Positions 7,125 to 13,795 of a stretch of 17,585 nucleotides of DNA are shown here, one piece after another. The DNA is from Dehalococcoidia bacterium (GTDB lineage: Bacteria; Chloroflexota; Dehalococcoidia; UBA3495): assembly GCA_028822675.1 (NCBI GenBank), contig JAPKDE010000029.1, positions 1 through 17,585 of the forward strand, written 5' to 3'. Numbering within the stretch: position 1 is the first letter of the stretch; every line of letters begins with the position of its first letter. The position numbers were made by a program, and so were the translations under genes. A model generated the notes under the pieces. The model did not search any database, was not told where the DNA came from, and saw only the letters and a list, made by a program, of their open reading frames with translations.

Positions 7125-7820
7125 TTATTCAGCCTTGGCCTTGCGGCTGTAGACGGCGAACATTGGGTCGTCGGGCGGGCTGGTCTCGGCGTTGAGGAAA
7201 GAGGCTTGGATATCCTCAAAGTTCTCTGCGGCCTCCATGTAGGTTCCCACCAAATCAACCCGGCCTCGGTCAGTGGAATTGCGCCAGATCAATACTGCTT
7301 TGCTGGCAAACATGCGGTTGGAAAAACTGACGATAAACACCCCACCCGGTCGCAGAACCCGGTTCACCTGGGCAAAAGTCTCAATGGGTTTAGTCAAGTA
7401 CTGGGCGGAGACCGTGATTAATACCGCATCGAACGATTCATCCTCAAACGGCAGCACAGGATTTGTGTTCACATTGTGAACAACAAACTCATCCAGGTCC
7501 GGATTTTCCTTTAATTCGACCTGATTCATGCCCAAACCAACCACGTGTGCCTTAGGGTGGCCAGCAGGCCAGTGCGTGCGCCAGGCACTCATTAAATCCA
7601 GTATCTCTGAGTTCTCCGGTACCTGTTGCTTGAACAAGTTGCTGATTGCAGTGATGGCTCCCTGGTCTATATGTACAACCAAGCGCGGGGACTGGTAGAA
7701 GACTCCGTCGTCCTCTTCATCCTCTCGCTGGAAATATTCTGGTCCGAGGTTTGACTGCGTGGCGGCACCTCCTGATGGACTGATTTGACGTGTATCGGCG
7801 GCTTCGGCAGATTGTAACAT
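7125..7820 (-). CDS. Class I SAM-dependent methyltransferase-like protein
   Basis: This 231-residue protein has a Rossmann-type methyltransferase core: motif I region ILDLMSAW (73-80), the beta-2 end VVGLGMN (93-99), the acidic stretch LPFEDESFDAVLITVS (123-138), and RVLRPGGVF (154-162), a hallmark of Methyltransf_11-type proteins. Motif I is atypical, with LMSAW where DxGxGxG glycines normally bind the cofactor. I recall homologues in cyanobacteria and Chloroflexota with the same DLMSxW signature, so this is probably a lineage feature and not decay. The first 40 residues are polar and low in complexity. It is convergent with the MFS gene and divergent from the CMD gene at 7961. The substrate is unknown, and it could have lost methyltransferase activity. 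Confidence 0.82.
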   Translation of the reverse strand: MLQSAEAADTRQISPSGGAATQSNLGPEYFQREDEEDDGVFYQSPRLVVHIDQGAITAISNLFKQQVPENSEILDLMSAWRTHWPAGHPKAHVVGLGMNQVELKENPDLDEFVVHNVNTNPVLPFEDESFDAVLITVSAQYLTKPIETFAQVNRVLRPGGVFIVSFSNRMFASKAVLIWRNSTDRGRVDLVGTYMEAAENFEDIQASFLNAETSPPDDPMFAVYSRKAKAE

Positions 7821-7960
7821 GACCCTGTTCGAAGTCAGACAATCTATTTAATAACGCTGGTGGCGTGGCCTTACAGCGATTACAATTCGCCCATTCGTCA
7901 TTAGACATAAGTTGCCAAATTGAACCTAATCAGATCAAAACCAAGTGAGGAGTAACAAAC

Positions 7961-8338
7961 ATGGCTGAAGAAACCAAAGAGGAAATGCTAAAGAGGATCT
8001 CAGAGAACCGGGGCTACTCCCTGGAGATGCACCGGATTATGGCTGAAGTTGACCTTGATTGGGTCACTGCCTACAACCAGTTCATCGATGCCACCTACAC
8101 TGGGCAGCGCCTATTGGATCGCAAGACCAAGGAATTGTTGCAGGTGGCGGTTGAAGCAGCACTGAAGGCCGACGTTGACCAGATCCAAGCCCACATCCAC
8201 GTGGCCATCCAAGAGGGAGCCTCACCTATGGAAGTGCTTGAGGCCATGCAGTGCGTGATCATGCCCATGGGTGCCCTGGCCTACCGCCGTGGCCTCCAAG
8301 CCTGGTCCGCCGAAACCGGAATAGGCCTAAACGCCTAA
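7961..8338 (+). CDS. Small CMD-family (AhpD-fold) protein without CxxC
   Basis: This 125-residue helical protein follows the carboxymuconolactone decarboxylase family pattern, with LLDRKTKELLQVAVEAALKA (51-70) followed by HIHVAIQEGASPMEVLEAM (78-96). H78 and H80 sit where the family keeps a conserved histidine. The CxxC pair of AhpD is absent and the only cysteine is C98, so thiol peroxidase chemistry is unlikely. Roles described for such proteins include decarboxylation of lactones and unassigned functions. GAGGAG 8 nt upstream is a strong ribosome-binding site. The gene is monocistronic in appearance, with a hairpin starting at its stop codon and a convergent FAA-hydrolase gene beyond. Confidence 0.85.
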   Translation: MAEETKEEMLKRISENRGYSLEMHRIMAEVDLDWVTAYNQFIDATYTGQRLLDRKTKELLQVAVEAALKADVDQIQAHIHVAIQEGASPMEVLEAMQCVIMPMGALAYRRGLQAWSAETGIGLNA

Positions 8339-8357
8339 CTGGCATAGCCAGGTTTTC
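8336..8357 (+). terminator. Hairpin plus T-tract at the CMD stop codon (copy 1 of a repeated element)
   Basis: Starting at the TAA stop, CTGGC (8339-8343), loop ATA and GCCAG (8347-8351) form a hairpin followed by GTTTTC, which fits a short intrinsic terminator. Nearly the same sequence occurs at exactly the same place after the SDR gene at 10291. Confidence 0.5.
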
Positions 8358-8366
8358 AAGGGCCTG

Positions 8367-8404
8367 GTGCTTGAGGGATAACGTCATTAACCCGCCCTCA
8401 GCAC
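8367..8404. repeat. Inverted repeat with one bulge in the CMD 3' region
   Basis: GTGCTTGAGGG (8367-8377) pairs with CCCTCAGCAC (8395-8404), leaving one bulged T and a 17-nt loop. The right arm begins within AACCCGCCCTCAGCACTC, which has a close counterpart (AACCCGCCCTAGTACTC) downstream of the SDR gene near 10407-10423. Confidence 0.4.
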
Positions 8405-8413
8405 TCAAAATAA

Positions 8414-8448
8414 AAGAGAGCGTCCCGATATAATCGGGACGCTCTCTT
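8414..8448 (-). terminator. Strong 16-bp hairpin, terminator between convergent genes
   Basis: AAGAGAGCGTCCCGAT (8414-8429) is followed by loop ATA and its exact reverse complement (8433-8448), giving a 16-bp perfect stem. On the minus strand the stem is followed by TTATTTTG, as expected for intrinsic termination of the FAA-hydrolase gene. On the plus strand the T-tract is poor, but the hairpin may still back up termination of the CMD gene. Confidence 0.8.
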
Positions 8449-8479
8449 AAGTCAGACCCCAGGAAACGCGGCTGCGCCG

Positions 8480-9262
8480 CTATTTCTGCCAGTTTACTTT
8501 ATTTGTTAGGGTTCCAATGTCGTTGATGGAGATGGAGCAAACGTCGCCGTCCACCATATTCTCTGTTGCACCGTCGGTGCCCATCCACAGGATGTCGCCG
8601 GGTACCAGAGTCAGGTACTCGCTCATCTTGCTTATGAAAGTGCGGACGCCGAAGATGGCAGTGGCAACGTCATACTCGCCCACAATCTTCTCGTTGACCT
8701 TGATGATCACATGGAAGTCGTCCGGGTTAAGGTCTGTGACGATCCAGGGGCCCATAGGCTTGAAGGTGTCAGTGTTCTTGGCCCGCCACATCGTTCGGTC
8801 GCCTCGCTGCCAGGTGCGCTCACTGACATCGTTGCCGATGGAGTAGCCAAACACGTAATCCAGCGCCTGTTCCTCAGTGACATTGCGGCAGGTCTTGCCA
8901 ATGACCACCACCAACTCTCCCTCATACTGAAGCATATCAGTGGCGTCTTTGGGCACGATTATGTCGTGGCCGTCTTCAACCAAGGCGTTTATGGCCCGGT
9001 AGCCAACATCGGCCTGTTTAGGCAGAACTGCTTCTTCACCACGCATCTGGGCGGCCCAGGTCACATGCTCCGGGTAGTTGATACCAGCGGCATAAAAGGT
9101 CGGCGGGATGACCGGAACCTCTAGTTTCACCGCGTCCAGCTTGTGGGTCGTTGAAGTCTTTGTGTAGCTATCAAATGGGCTACCATCAACCTGAGTTACG
9201 GTGTCGCTCTCGATGATGCCAAATGATATGTCTCCGCCGGTGGAAAATCTGCACCATTTCAT
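8480..9262 (-). CDS. Fumarylacetoacetate hydrolase (FAH) family protein
   Basis: This 260-residue protein belongs to the FAH/FAHD1 superfamily, metal-dependent enzymes that cleave, isomerise, decarboxylate or hydrate ring-fission products and 2-oxoacids. Visible family features are PPTFYAAGINYPEHV (53-67), the metal-binding acidic pair in YEGELVVVIGK (E114, E116), and SIGNDVSERTWQ with D145 as the third ligand. The start at 9262 (MKWCRF) was chosen over an upstream in-frame ATG (9319) because the family N-terminus begins there and GAGG precedes it by about 10 nt. The extra upstream residues look non-native. It is divergent from the SDR gene and convergent with the CMD gene. The exact substrate is unknown; in this context an aromatic-degradation intermediate is plausible. 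Confidence 0.9.
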   Translation of the reverse strand: MKWCRFSTGGDISFGIIESDTVTQVDGSPFDSYTKTSTTHKLDAVKLEVPVIPPTFYAAGINYPEHVTWAAQMRGEEAVLPKQADVGYRAINALVEDGHDIIVPKDATDMLQYEGELVVVIGKTCRNVTEEQALDYVFGYSIGNDVSERTWQRGDRTMWRAKNTDTFKPMGPWIVTDLNPDDFHVIIKVNEKIVGEYDVATAIFGVRTFISKMSEYLTLVPGDILWMGTDGATENMVDGDVCSISINDIGTLTNKVNWQK

Positions 9263-9522
9263 GTTTGTCTTACCTCGTTTTGGGCTGCAAATGCACGCGC
9301 AGTGTCCCTGGTTAAGCAACGAGTGCTTGGGCAGCCGTTAATCTGTCAGGCCAATTTTACACCGCGCTCCCGCCTGGTCAAGCAGGAGATTGTCGGTGCT
9401 GGCCCTACCAAGGTGATAAAATCTAGCGCGCTGGGCCAAACTTCTTTGTAATTAAGCACGCGGGGAACCAGTCGTCCAGCGTTAAAAATAAAGACAATCA
9501 ATAACAACAAGGTGGATTAGCC

Positions 9523-10293
9523 ATGCGACTGGAAGGAAAGACCGCCCTGATCACCGGAGCCAGCCGGAACATTGGCCGAGCGATTGCCATTACCTTTGCC
9601 AAAGAAGGCGCTGACTTGGTCCTGAACACTCGCACCAGTCAGGCTGAACTGGACGAGGTAGCCGCCAAGTGCCGCGAACTGGGAGTAAAAGTCCACACCG
9701 TGATTGCCGACGTGTCGGATTCCGACAGTGTCAAAAATATGGTTGCAGAAGGCATTAAAGAACTGGGCAAGATAGATATATTGGTCAACAACGTGGCCAT
9801 CCGCCCTCACAAGCCCATCCTGGAAGTGACTGACGAGGAATGGCACCACACTCTGGGTGTGAACATGCACGCTGCCTTCTACCTGATCAAAGCAGTGTTG
9901 CCAGGCATGATTGAACGCAAGACCGGCAGCATCATCGCCCTTGGCGGGCAGTCGGCGATCACCGGGCGTCCCGGCACATCTATCGTAACCACCGCCAAGA
10001 CCGGCGTGGTGGGCTTGATGCGCGCCGTCGCCGCTGAGATGGCTCCCTACAATATCCGCGCCAACATGGTTAACCCCGGCTCCACCGACACCTCCCGGGG
10101 CAACCCAGAGTGGTATCCGGAGTTCCAGACTGGTGTGGAGCGCGGCTCCAACGAACACCTGAAAGAGATTCCCATGGGTCGCCAAGCCACTGTTGAGGAT
10201 ATTGCCAACGCCTGTCTGTTCTTCGCCTCAGACGAGTCTGGTTACATCACCGGCGACAGCGTAAACGTAATGGGCGGCCGCTACATAAACTAA
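9523..10293 (+). CDS. SDR-fold protein lacking the catalytic Ser and Tyr
   Basis: This 256-residue protein is a short-chain dehydrogenase/reductase by fold. It has the nucleotide-binding motif TGASRNIG (11-18), the ADVSD turn (62-66), NNVA (89-92) in place of NNAG, and the structural N114. K159 is in the right place, but the residue four before it, normally the catalytic Tyr of YxxxK, is V155 (VTTAK). The position 13 before that, normally the catalytic Ser, is G142 (ALGGQSA). The C-terminal SDR segment NPGSTDTSRG and the dimer strand TGDSVNVMGG are intact. It may bind NAD(P) without the standard chemistry, or use S144 or another residue. AAGGTGG 7 nt upstream supports the start. It is divergent from the FAH gene and appears monocistronic, ending in a hairpin repeat. 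Confidence 0.9.
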   Translation: MRLEGKTALITGASRNIGRAIAITFAKEGADLVLNTRTSQAELDEVAAKCRELGVKVHTVIADVSDSDSVKNMVAEGIKELGKIDILVNNVAIRPHKPILEVTDEEWHHTLGVNMHAAFYLIKAVLPGMIERKTGSIIALGGQSAITGRPGTSIVTTAKTGVVGLMRAVAAEMAPYNIRANMVNPGSTDTSRGNPEWYPEFQTGVERGSNEHLKEIPMGRQATVEDIANACLFFASDESGYITGDSVNVMGGRYIN

Positions 10294-10312
10294 CTGGCGC
10301 AGCCAGGTTTTC
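10291..10312 (+). terminator. Hairpin plus T-tract at the SDR stop codon (copy 2 of a repeated element)
   Basis: From the TAA stop, CTGGC (10294-10298), loop GCA and GCCAG (10302-10306) form a hairpin followed by GTTTTC. It differs from the copy after the CMD gene at only two bases in the first 22, and it begins at the same codon position. Confidence 0.5.
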
Positions 10313-10315
10313 ATG

Positions 10316-10415
10316 GGGCGGCGTGGTTTGTGGATTAGCGGCGTTGCGGTCCGTTAGCCATCTAACATCAGAACAGGGCTCGTCCGCCGTGTAGGGGCTG
10401 GTTACAAACCCGCCC
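10316..10415. repeat. Long inverted repeat in the SDR 3' region
   Basis: GGGCG (10316-10320) and GGTTTGT (10325-10331) together pair with ACAAACCCGCCC (10404-10415), giving 12 bp with a 4-nt bulge around a 72-nt loop. The rest of the 190-bp gap up to the ROK gene holds a second CCACAAACCC-like copy near 10434-10443 and a 5-bp hairpin at 10442-10457. The last could be a weak minus-strand terminator for the ROK gene. Confidence 0.35.
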
Positions 10416-10484
10416 TAGTACTCGTCAACCATGCCACAAACCCGGAACCAACTCCGGCTGCAAGCCCTGACGTGCCGTCGGTGA

Positions 10485-11498
10485 TTATCCCTGCGTTTTG
10501 TCCAACTGCTGCCAGACCAGGGCCGCGGCACCCACTAGACCCACTGAATCGCCCAATGCTGCCGATGTGAGCTGGAATTCTTTGTGGAGTTCGCTCATTG
10601 CTCGGCCCAAAATCTGGGTTTTGATGGCTGTGAGTAGGTCTAACTTCACCAGGCCAACCGTTACCCCGCCGCCGAGCACGATCATATCCGGGTTGAACAG
10701 GTGGACTACGTTGGTCAGGCCGACGGCCAGAGCGGATACTACACCGTCCAAGATAGACACAGCCAACGGGTCATGCTGCTCAGCAGCGTTGAACACCGCT
10801 TCGGAATCGACATTATCCGGGCCTAGCGTAGCCAGAACAGAGCTTGGGAACTCACCGGCAGCCAACCTGAGATTGGCGATGCGGGCAATGCTGGTCCCTG
10901 AAGCCGCCGTTTCCAGACAGCCCCGAGAACCGCATTCACAGCTAAGCGCGTCTTCTGATGGGTTCACTATCGTATGTCCAATCTCAGCCGTTAGACCGTT
11001 GGCACCCAAGAACAATGACCCCTGATCCACTGCACCGCCACCGACCCCTGTGCTGACAGTGACATAAAACAAGGTTTTTACGGGTTGGCCCTGATCTGCC
11101 GATTGCTTGCCAGCGCCAAAGTAGAACTCACCCATGGCCGCCAGGTTGGCGTCGTTGCCCACCCAGACTGGCAGCGAGAACTTATCTTCCCAAAGGGCGT
11201 TGAACGAGACACCGTCCAGAACCTTTAGGTTTGGCGGTTGATAGAAGGTGCCGGTGGTTGGTTCCACTGGGCCTGCCACTGCCGCACCTATGCCTGCCAC
11301 TGGGCCGCCGGCGTTTTCGGCGTGTTCAATGGCCGTTGCCAGCAACTTTTCAGCGTGGACCAAGTACTGTTCTTTGGTGCCGTTCTGCGGGTTGGGTTCT
11401 CTGGCCTGCCACAGGATATTGCCCTGCCGGTTGATAACCGCAGTCCGAATCCAAGTGCCTCCCCAATCCATGGCCACTGCTACCTGTGGAGTGCTCAC
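10485..11498 (-). CDS. ROK-family sugar kinase (glucokinase-like)
   Basis: This 337-residue protein is a ROK-family kinase without the DNA-binding domain of ROK repressors. It has the phosphate-binding DWGGT at 11-15, the catalytic aspartate D116 in VGNDANLAAMGE, and AEIGH at 171-175. The ROK zinc motif comprises H175, C187, C189 and C194 in CECGSRGCLE. It probably phosphorylates glucose or another hexose with ATP in the cytosol; N-acetyl-hexosamine specificity cannot be excluded. The start codon is GTG, needed to keep the first beta strand VAVAMDWGG. A five-codon reading frame (ATG at 11509-11507, ending in TGA) overlaps it as GTGA. It lies 37 bp after the thioredoxin gene and is the last gene of the apparent cytochrome maturation operon, so the link to that pathway is likely only transcriptional. 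Confidence 0.9.
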   Translation of the reverse strand: MSTPQVAVAMDWGGTWIRTAVINRQGNILWQAREPNPQNGTKEQYLVHAEKLLATAIEHAENAGGPVAGIGAAVAGPVEPTTGTFYQPPNLKVLDGVSFNALWEDKFSLPVWVGNDANLAAMGEFYFGAGKQSADQGQPVKTLFYVTVSTGVGGGAVDQGSLFLGANGLTAEIGHTIVNPSEDALSCECGSRGCLETAASGTSIARIANLRLAAGEFPSSVLATLGPDNVDSEAVFNAAEQHDPLAVSILDGVVSALAVGLTNVVHLFNPDMIVLGGGVTVGLVKLDLLTAIKTQILGRAMSELHKEFQLTSAALGDSVGLVGAAALVWQQLDKTQG

Positions 11499-11535
11499 AG
11501 CCCGCCCATTTGTTTTAATAGCCCGCTGCGTTTGT

Positions 11536-12093
11536 TCATCTAGCTAGTAACTCGTTCAACGTGTCCCGGAGGGTGGTTTCAGTCAAAGGGCCGGACAATT
11601 TCTTGACCAGAATTCCGTCACGGTCAATGAAATATTTTTCCGGTATACCACGAACACCGTAGTCGATGGCAATGACACCTTCACGGTCGAAGCCATTTGG
11701 GTAGGTATGCCCTTCTTGCTCGAGGAAAATCTCAGCGTCGCCGATATTATCCCAGACCGACACTCCGATGAACTCCACGGGTTGGTTTTGGAACTCCCGG
11801 TAGACCTTGGCCAGGGTTGGAGCTTCCACGCGGCACGGCTGGCACCAAGACGCCCAGAAATCCACCATCACAATCTGTCCCTGGTAATCTGAAAGATTCA
11901 AAGAACCGTCGCCGATCAAGTCCAGGCTGAAATCGCGGGCCAATTCAGCGTCGACTTCAAACTCGATAAGTTCGTTGTTAGTGGCCAGGCCGCCTGGGTT
12001 GCCACCGGTACTGATAGACGCCCAAGCCAGCAGCGCAATCAAACCCAACAGCGGTACCCCGCCACCCAACAAGACCCAGACTCGCTTGGTCAT
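11536..12093 (-). CDS. TlpA/CcmG-like membrane-anchored thiol-disulfide oxidoreductase
   Basis: This 185-residue protein has one N-terminal membrane anchor (about 5-27) and an extracytoplasmic thioredoxin-fold domain. The active site is WCQPC (C84, C87) and the cis-proline is P151 in RGIPEKYFID. In System I cytochrome c biogenesis, proteins of this type (CcmG/DsbE, ResA, TlpA) keep the apocytochrome CxxCH cysteines reduced for haem attachment. That role is strongly suggested here by CcmF and CcmH in the same operon. The start codon overlaps the stop of the upstream gene by 4 bp (ATGA), which fixes the start and points to translational coupling. I cannot decide between CcmG, ResA or TlpA as the exact orthologue. 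Confidence 0.9.
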   Translation of the reverse strand: MTKRVWVLLGGGVPLLGLIALLAWASISTGGNPGGLATNNELIEFEVDAELARDFSLDLIGDGSLNLSDYQGQIVMVDFWASWCQPCRVEAPTLAKVYREFQNQPVEFIGVSVWDNIGDAEIFLEQEGHTYPNGFDREGVIAIDYGVRGIPEKYFIDRDGILVKKLSGPLTETTLRDTLNELLAR

Positions 12094-13319
12094 TCCAGTA
12101 CGTCTCCGCTTGAGGTTGACGAGTCGCCGCTGGAACTGAGGATTCGGTTGAGCAATCCTTGCCGTTGTGCACGGTAGTCTAACTCCGGAATGTGTCCTTC
12201 CTGGTATTGCAGGTCCAAGTCTGCCACAGCGCGCACCACTGCGGCTCTCTCCGCTGGATCCAACGCGGCAGAGGCCATTGACTGGCCGTCGACACCTGAA
12301 TTAGGGCGATAGCCTCGTATGAGGCCCCACAGGAGGATAAAGGCTAGTGTCACACCCAGGGCGCTGGGTATGGCTATCTGCCAGAAGCGGCCACCGGTGA
12401 TGGTGTTGGAGAAACGGGTTAAGGCACCCGGCAGCGGCAGACCGGTGATTTCAACCTGCAAACCTTGCCCCTGTGGCAAATCTCTGACCTCGTAGGCCCG
12501 GTAGGACGTGTCTTGGATATTCACCGGGTCAACACTAGTGAGATTGGAGACTGCCATGTCCGGAAATGTTTCCGGCATCAGAACTTGGAAGATACCGGCA
12601 CCCTGCACGAGGCTCTGCCGATAGGAGACAGTATCTTCCTCATACGGGAACACGTAGGAAAAGTCGATGCTATGGGCGCCCGGCACCACGGGCGATGTTA
12701 GAGCAAACCCGGTGCCAATGGACACGATGTCTCCACCGGGAAGGTCAGATTGGACATTTAATTCGGCTGGGTTTGGCGGCAGAGCAAACCGCAAAAAGCT
12801 GATTTGTTCCAGGTTCGTAAGATCGGGCAGCAACGTCCGGTCTGACGGGTTAACGAGGCGGACAAACTCTATAGCGCTGACCGATTGGTTATCTTTGTCC
12901 ACCGCGGCAATGACCATCACCTGCCGTTCCACGTGAATCACCGAGGCATCGCGGGTGGTCTCGTAGACGGTGAGCGTTAGTTCTTCAGCCAGGTTGTCGT
13001 GGGTGAGAGACGTGCCGTAAAAGACACCCAGGTGGTCAACACTGACCGTGTAGGTGCTGCCGTCTTCAACCTGGACGTTTTCAAACACGAAATCGCCATC
13101 AGAATCGGCGTTGGCCTGTCCGGTGCCGGCGAGACGGCCGTCGGCTCCGGTTATCAGCATCAGTACGCTGAGGGCTTCCGGTATCTCTGCGTCCGCAGTG
13201 CCGTTGATCACCTGACCTCTGACAGTGGTGGCCTCCTGGGCCAAGATAGCCGGGCCGCCAAAGGGGAAGAGAGTCAAGGTCACAGCCAGGATTATCAATA
13301 AACCTAGTTTGGACCTCAC
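12090..13319 (-). CDS. Exported membrane-anchored protein of unknown function with a CcmI-like C-terminal helix
   Basis: This protein is 409 residues with the start used here. Residues 1-29 look like a Sec signal peptide (hydrophobic LGLLIILAVTLTLFPFGG, then AILAQE). Residues 32-120 resemble a carboxypeptidase-regulatory or transthyretin-like beta sandwich (RGQVINGTADAEIPEALSV). A beta-rich region runs to about 310, with one transmembrane helix at 313-334. The C-terminal cytosolic part contains VADLDLQYQEGHIPELDYRA (365-384), a motif shared with the zinc-ribbon protein encoded just upstream and reminiscent of CcmI N-termini. The GTG start at 13319 is preferred to an upstream ATG (13355) because it gives a proper signal peptide and overlaps the previous stop as TAGTG. 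It sits between CcmF and thioredoxin genes, so a role in cytochrome c assembly is likely but unproven. Confidence 0.8.
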   Translation of the reverse strand: MRSKLGLLIILAVTLTLFPFGGPAILAQEATTVRGQVINGTADAEIPEALSVLMLITGADGRLAGTGQANADSDGDFVFENVQVEDGSTYTVSVDHLGVFYGTSLTHDNLAEELTLTVYETTRDASVIHVERQVMVIAAVDKDNQSVSAIEFVRLVNPSDRTLLPDLTNLEQISFLRFALPPNPAELNVQSDLPGGDIVSIGTGFALTSPVVPGAHSIDFSYVFPYEEDTVSYRQSLVQGAGIFQVLMPETFPDMAVSNLTSVDPVNIQDTSYRAYEVRDLPQGQGLQVEITGLPLPGALTRFSNTITGGRFWQIAIPSALGVTLAFILLWGLIRGYRPNSGVDGQSMASAALDPAERAAVVRAVADLDLQYQEGHIPELDYRAQRQGLLNRILSSSGDSSTSSGDVLE

Positions 13320-13765
13320 TATTGGGACACCATAATTGCCCCGCAATTGGGGCACTCAGATGCGCCGGCCAGCACTGCGGCGCTGCAGTCAGGGCAGGCA
13401 ACAATTCGGCCATCGGCGTTTTCTCGTTCGCCCCTGGCCAAGAGTATCTCTTGCTCCAGCACCCAGGCGGGATCACCACGACCGGTCACAAGCTGGTCTC
13501 TCAGGACTGTGGCCGCCTGGATCCGATACGCCTGGAATTGCTCCTGGAACTGTTCATCCGGCATGCGGCCAAGTTGGAATTCCAAATCCAGGGTGTTCAT
13601 GGCGTCGAAGATGTCGGCCAGTGCTTGGTCGTCAGACTCGACCGGGACCGAGCCAACGGCGGCCAGCGGCTCGCGGTCACGCAGAAACGCGTAACTGACC
13701 ACGGCAAAGCTGAAGACGGCCAGTATTGCGCCAAAAGAAATGGATATGACTGTTTCTGCGTCCAT
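13319..13765 (-). CDS. Membrane-anchored CcmI-like zinc-ribbon protein
   Basis: This is a 148-residue protein. Residues 5-28 form one N-terminal transmembrane helix. Residues 47-90 are a charged helical segment with TLDLEFQLGRMPDEQFQEQF (58-77), the pattern of the cytoplasmic helix of CcmI. The C-terminus is a rubredoxin-like zinc ribbon with C124, C127, C138 and C141 (CPDC and CPNC). CcmI escorts apocytochromes to the haem lyase, and an equivalent role next to CcmF and CcmH is plausible. It follows the ccmF stop by 30 bp and overlaps the next start by 1 bp. A 15-nt palindrome (13764-13778) covers the start codon. Homologues are usually annotated only as zinc-ribbon proteins; the CcmI link is inference from the motif and the context. 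Confidence 0.85.
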   Translation of the reverse strand: MDAETVISISFGAILAVFSFAVVSYAFLRDREPLAAVGSVPVESDDQALADIFDAMNTLDLEFQLGRMPDEQFQEQFQAYRIQAATVLRDQLVTGRGDPAWVLEQEILLARGERENADGRIVACPDCSAAVLAGASECPNCGAIMVSQ

Positions 13766-13795
13766 AAACTCAGTTTATCAGGGGAGGCAAACCCA

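Noticed and set aside
7821..7960. Searched for promoters in the divergent gap between the methyltransferase and the CMD gene
   Set aside because: Several partial -35 or -10 matches exist, but no pair with acceptable spacing stood out.
9263..9319. Upstream in-frame ATG extending the FAH-family protein by 19 residues
   Set aside because: The extension has no ribosome-binding site and is cysteine-rich and unlike the family; the start at 9262 has GAGG and the conserved N-terminus.
9517..10185. A 222-codon minus-strand frame antisense to the SDR gene
   Set aside because: Its Gly/His/Val-rich low-quality sequence has no family features; the SDR frame has clear motifs.
13764..13778. Perfect 15-nt palindrome ATAAACTCAGTTTAT over the start codon of the zinc-ribbon gene
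   Set aside because: It might fold and modulate translation, but it is short and A/T-rich inside an operon, so I did not list it as a regulatory site.
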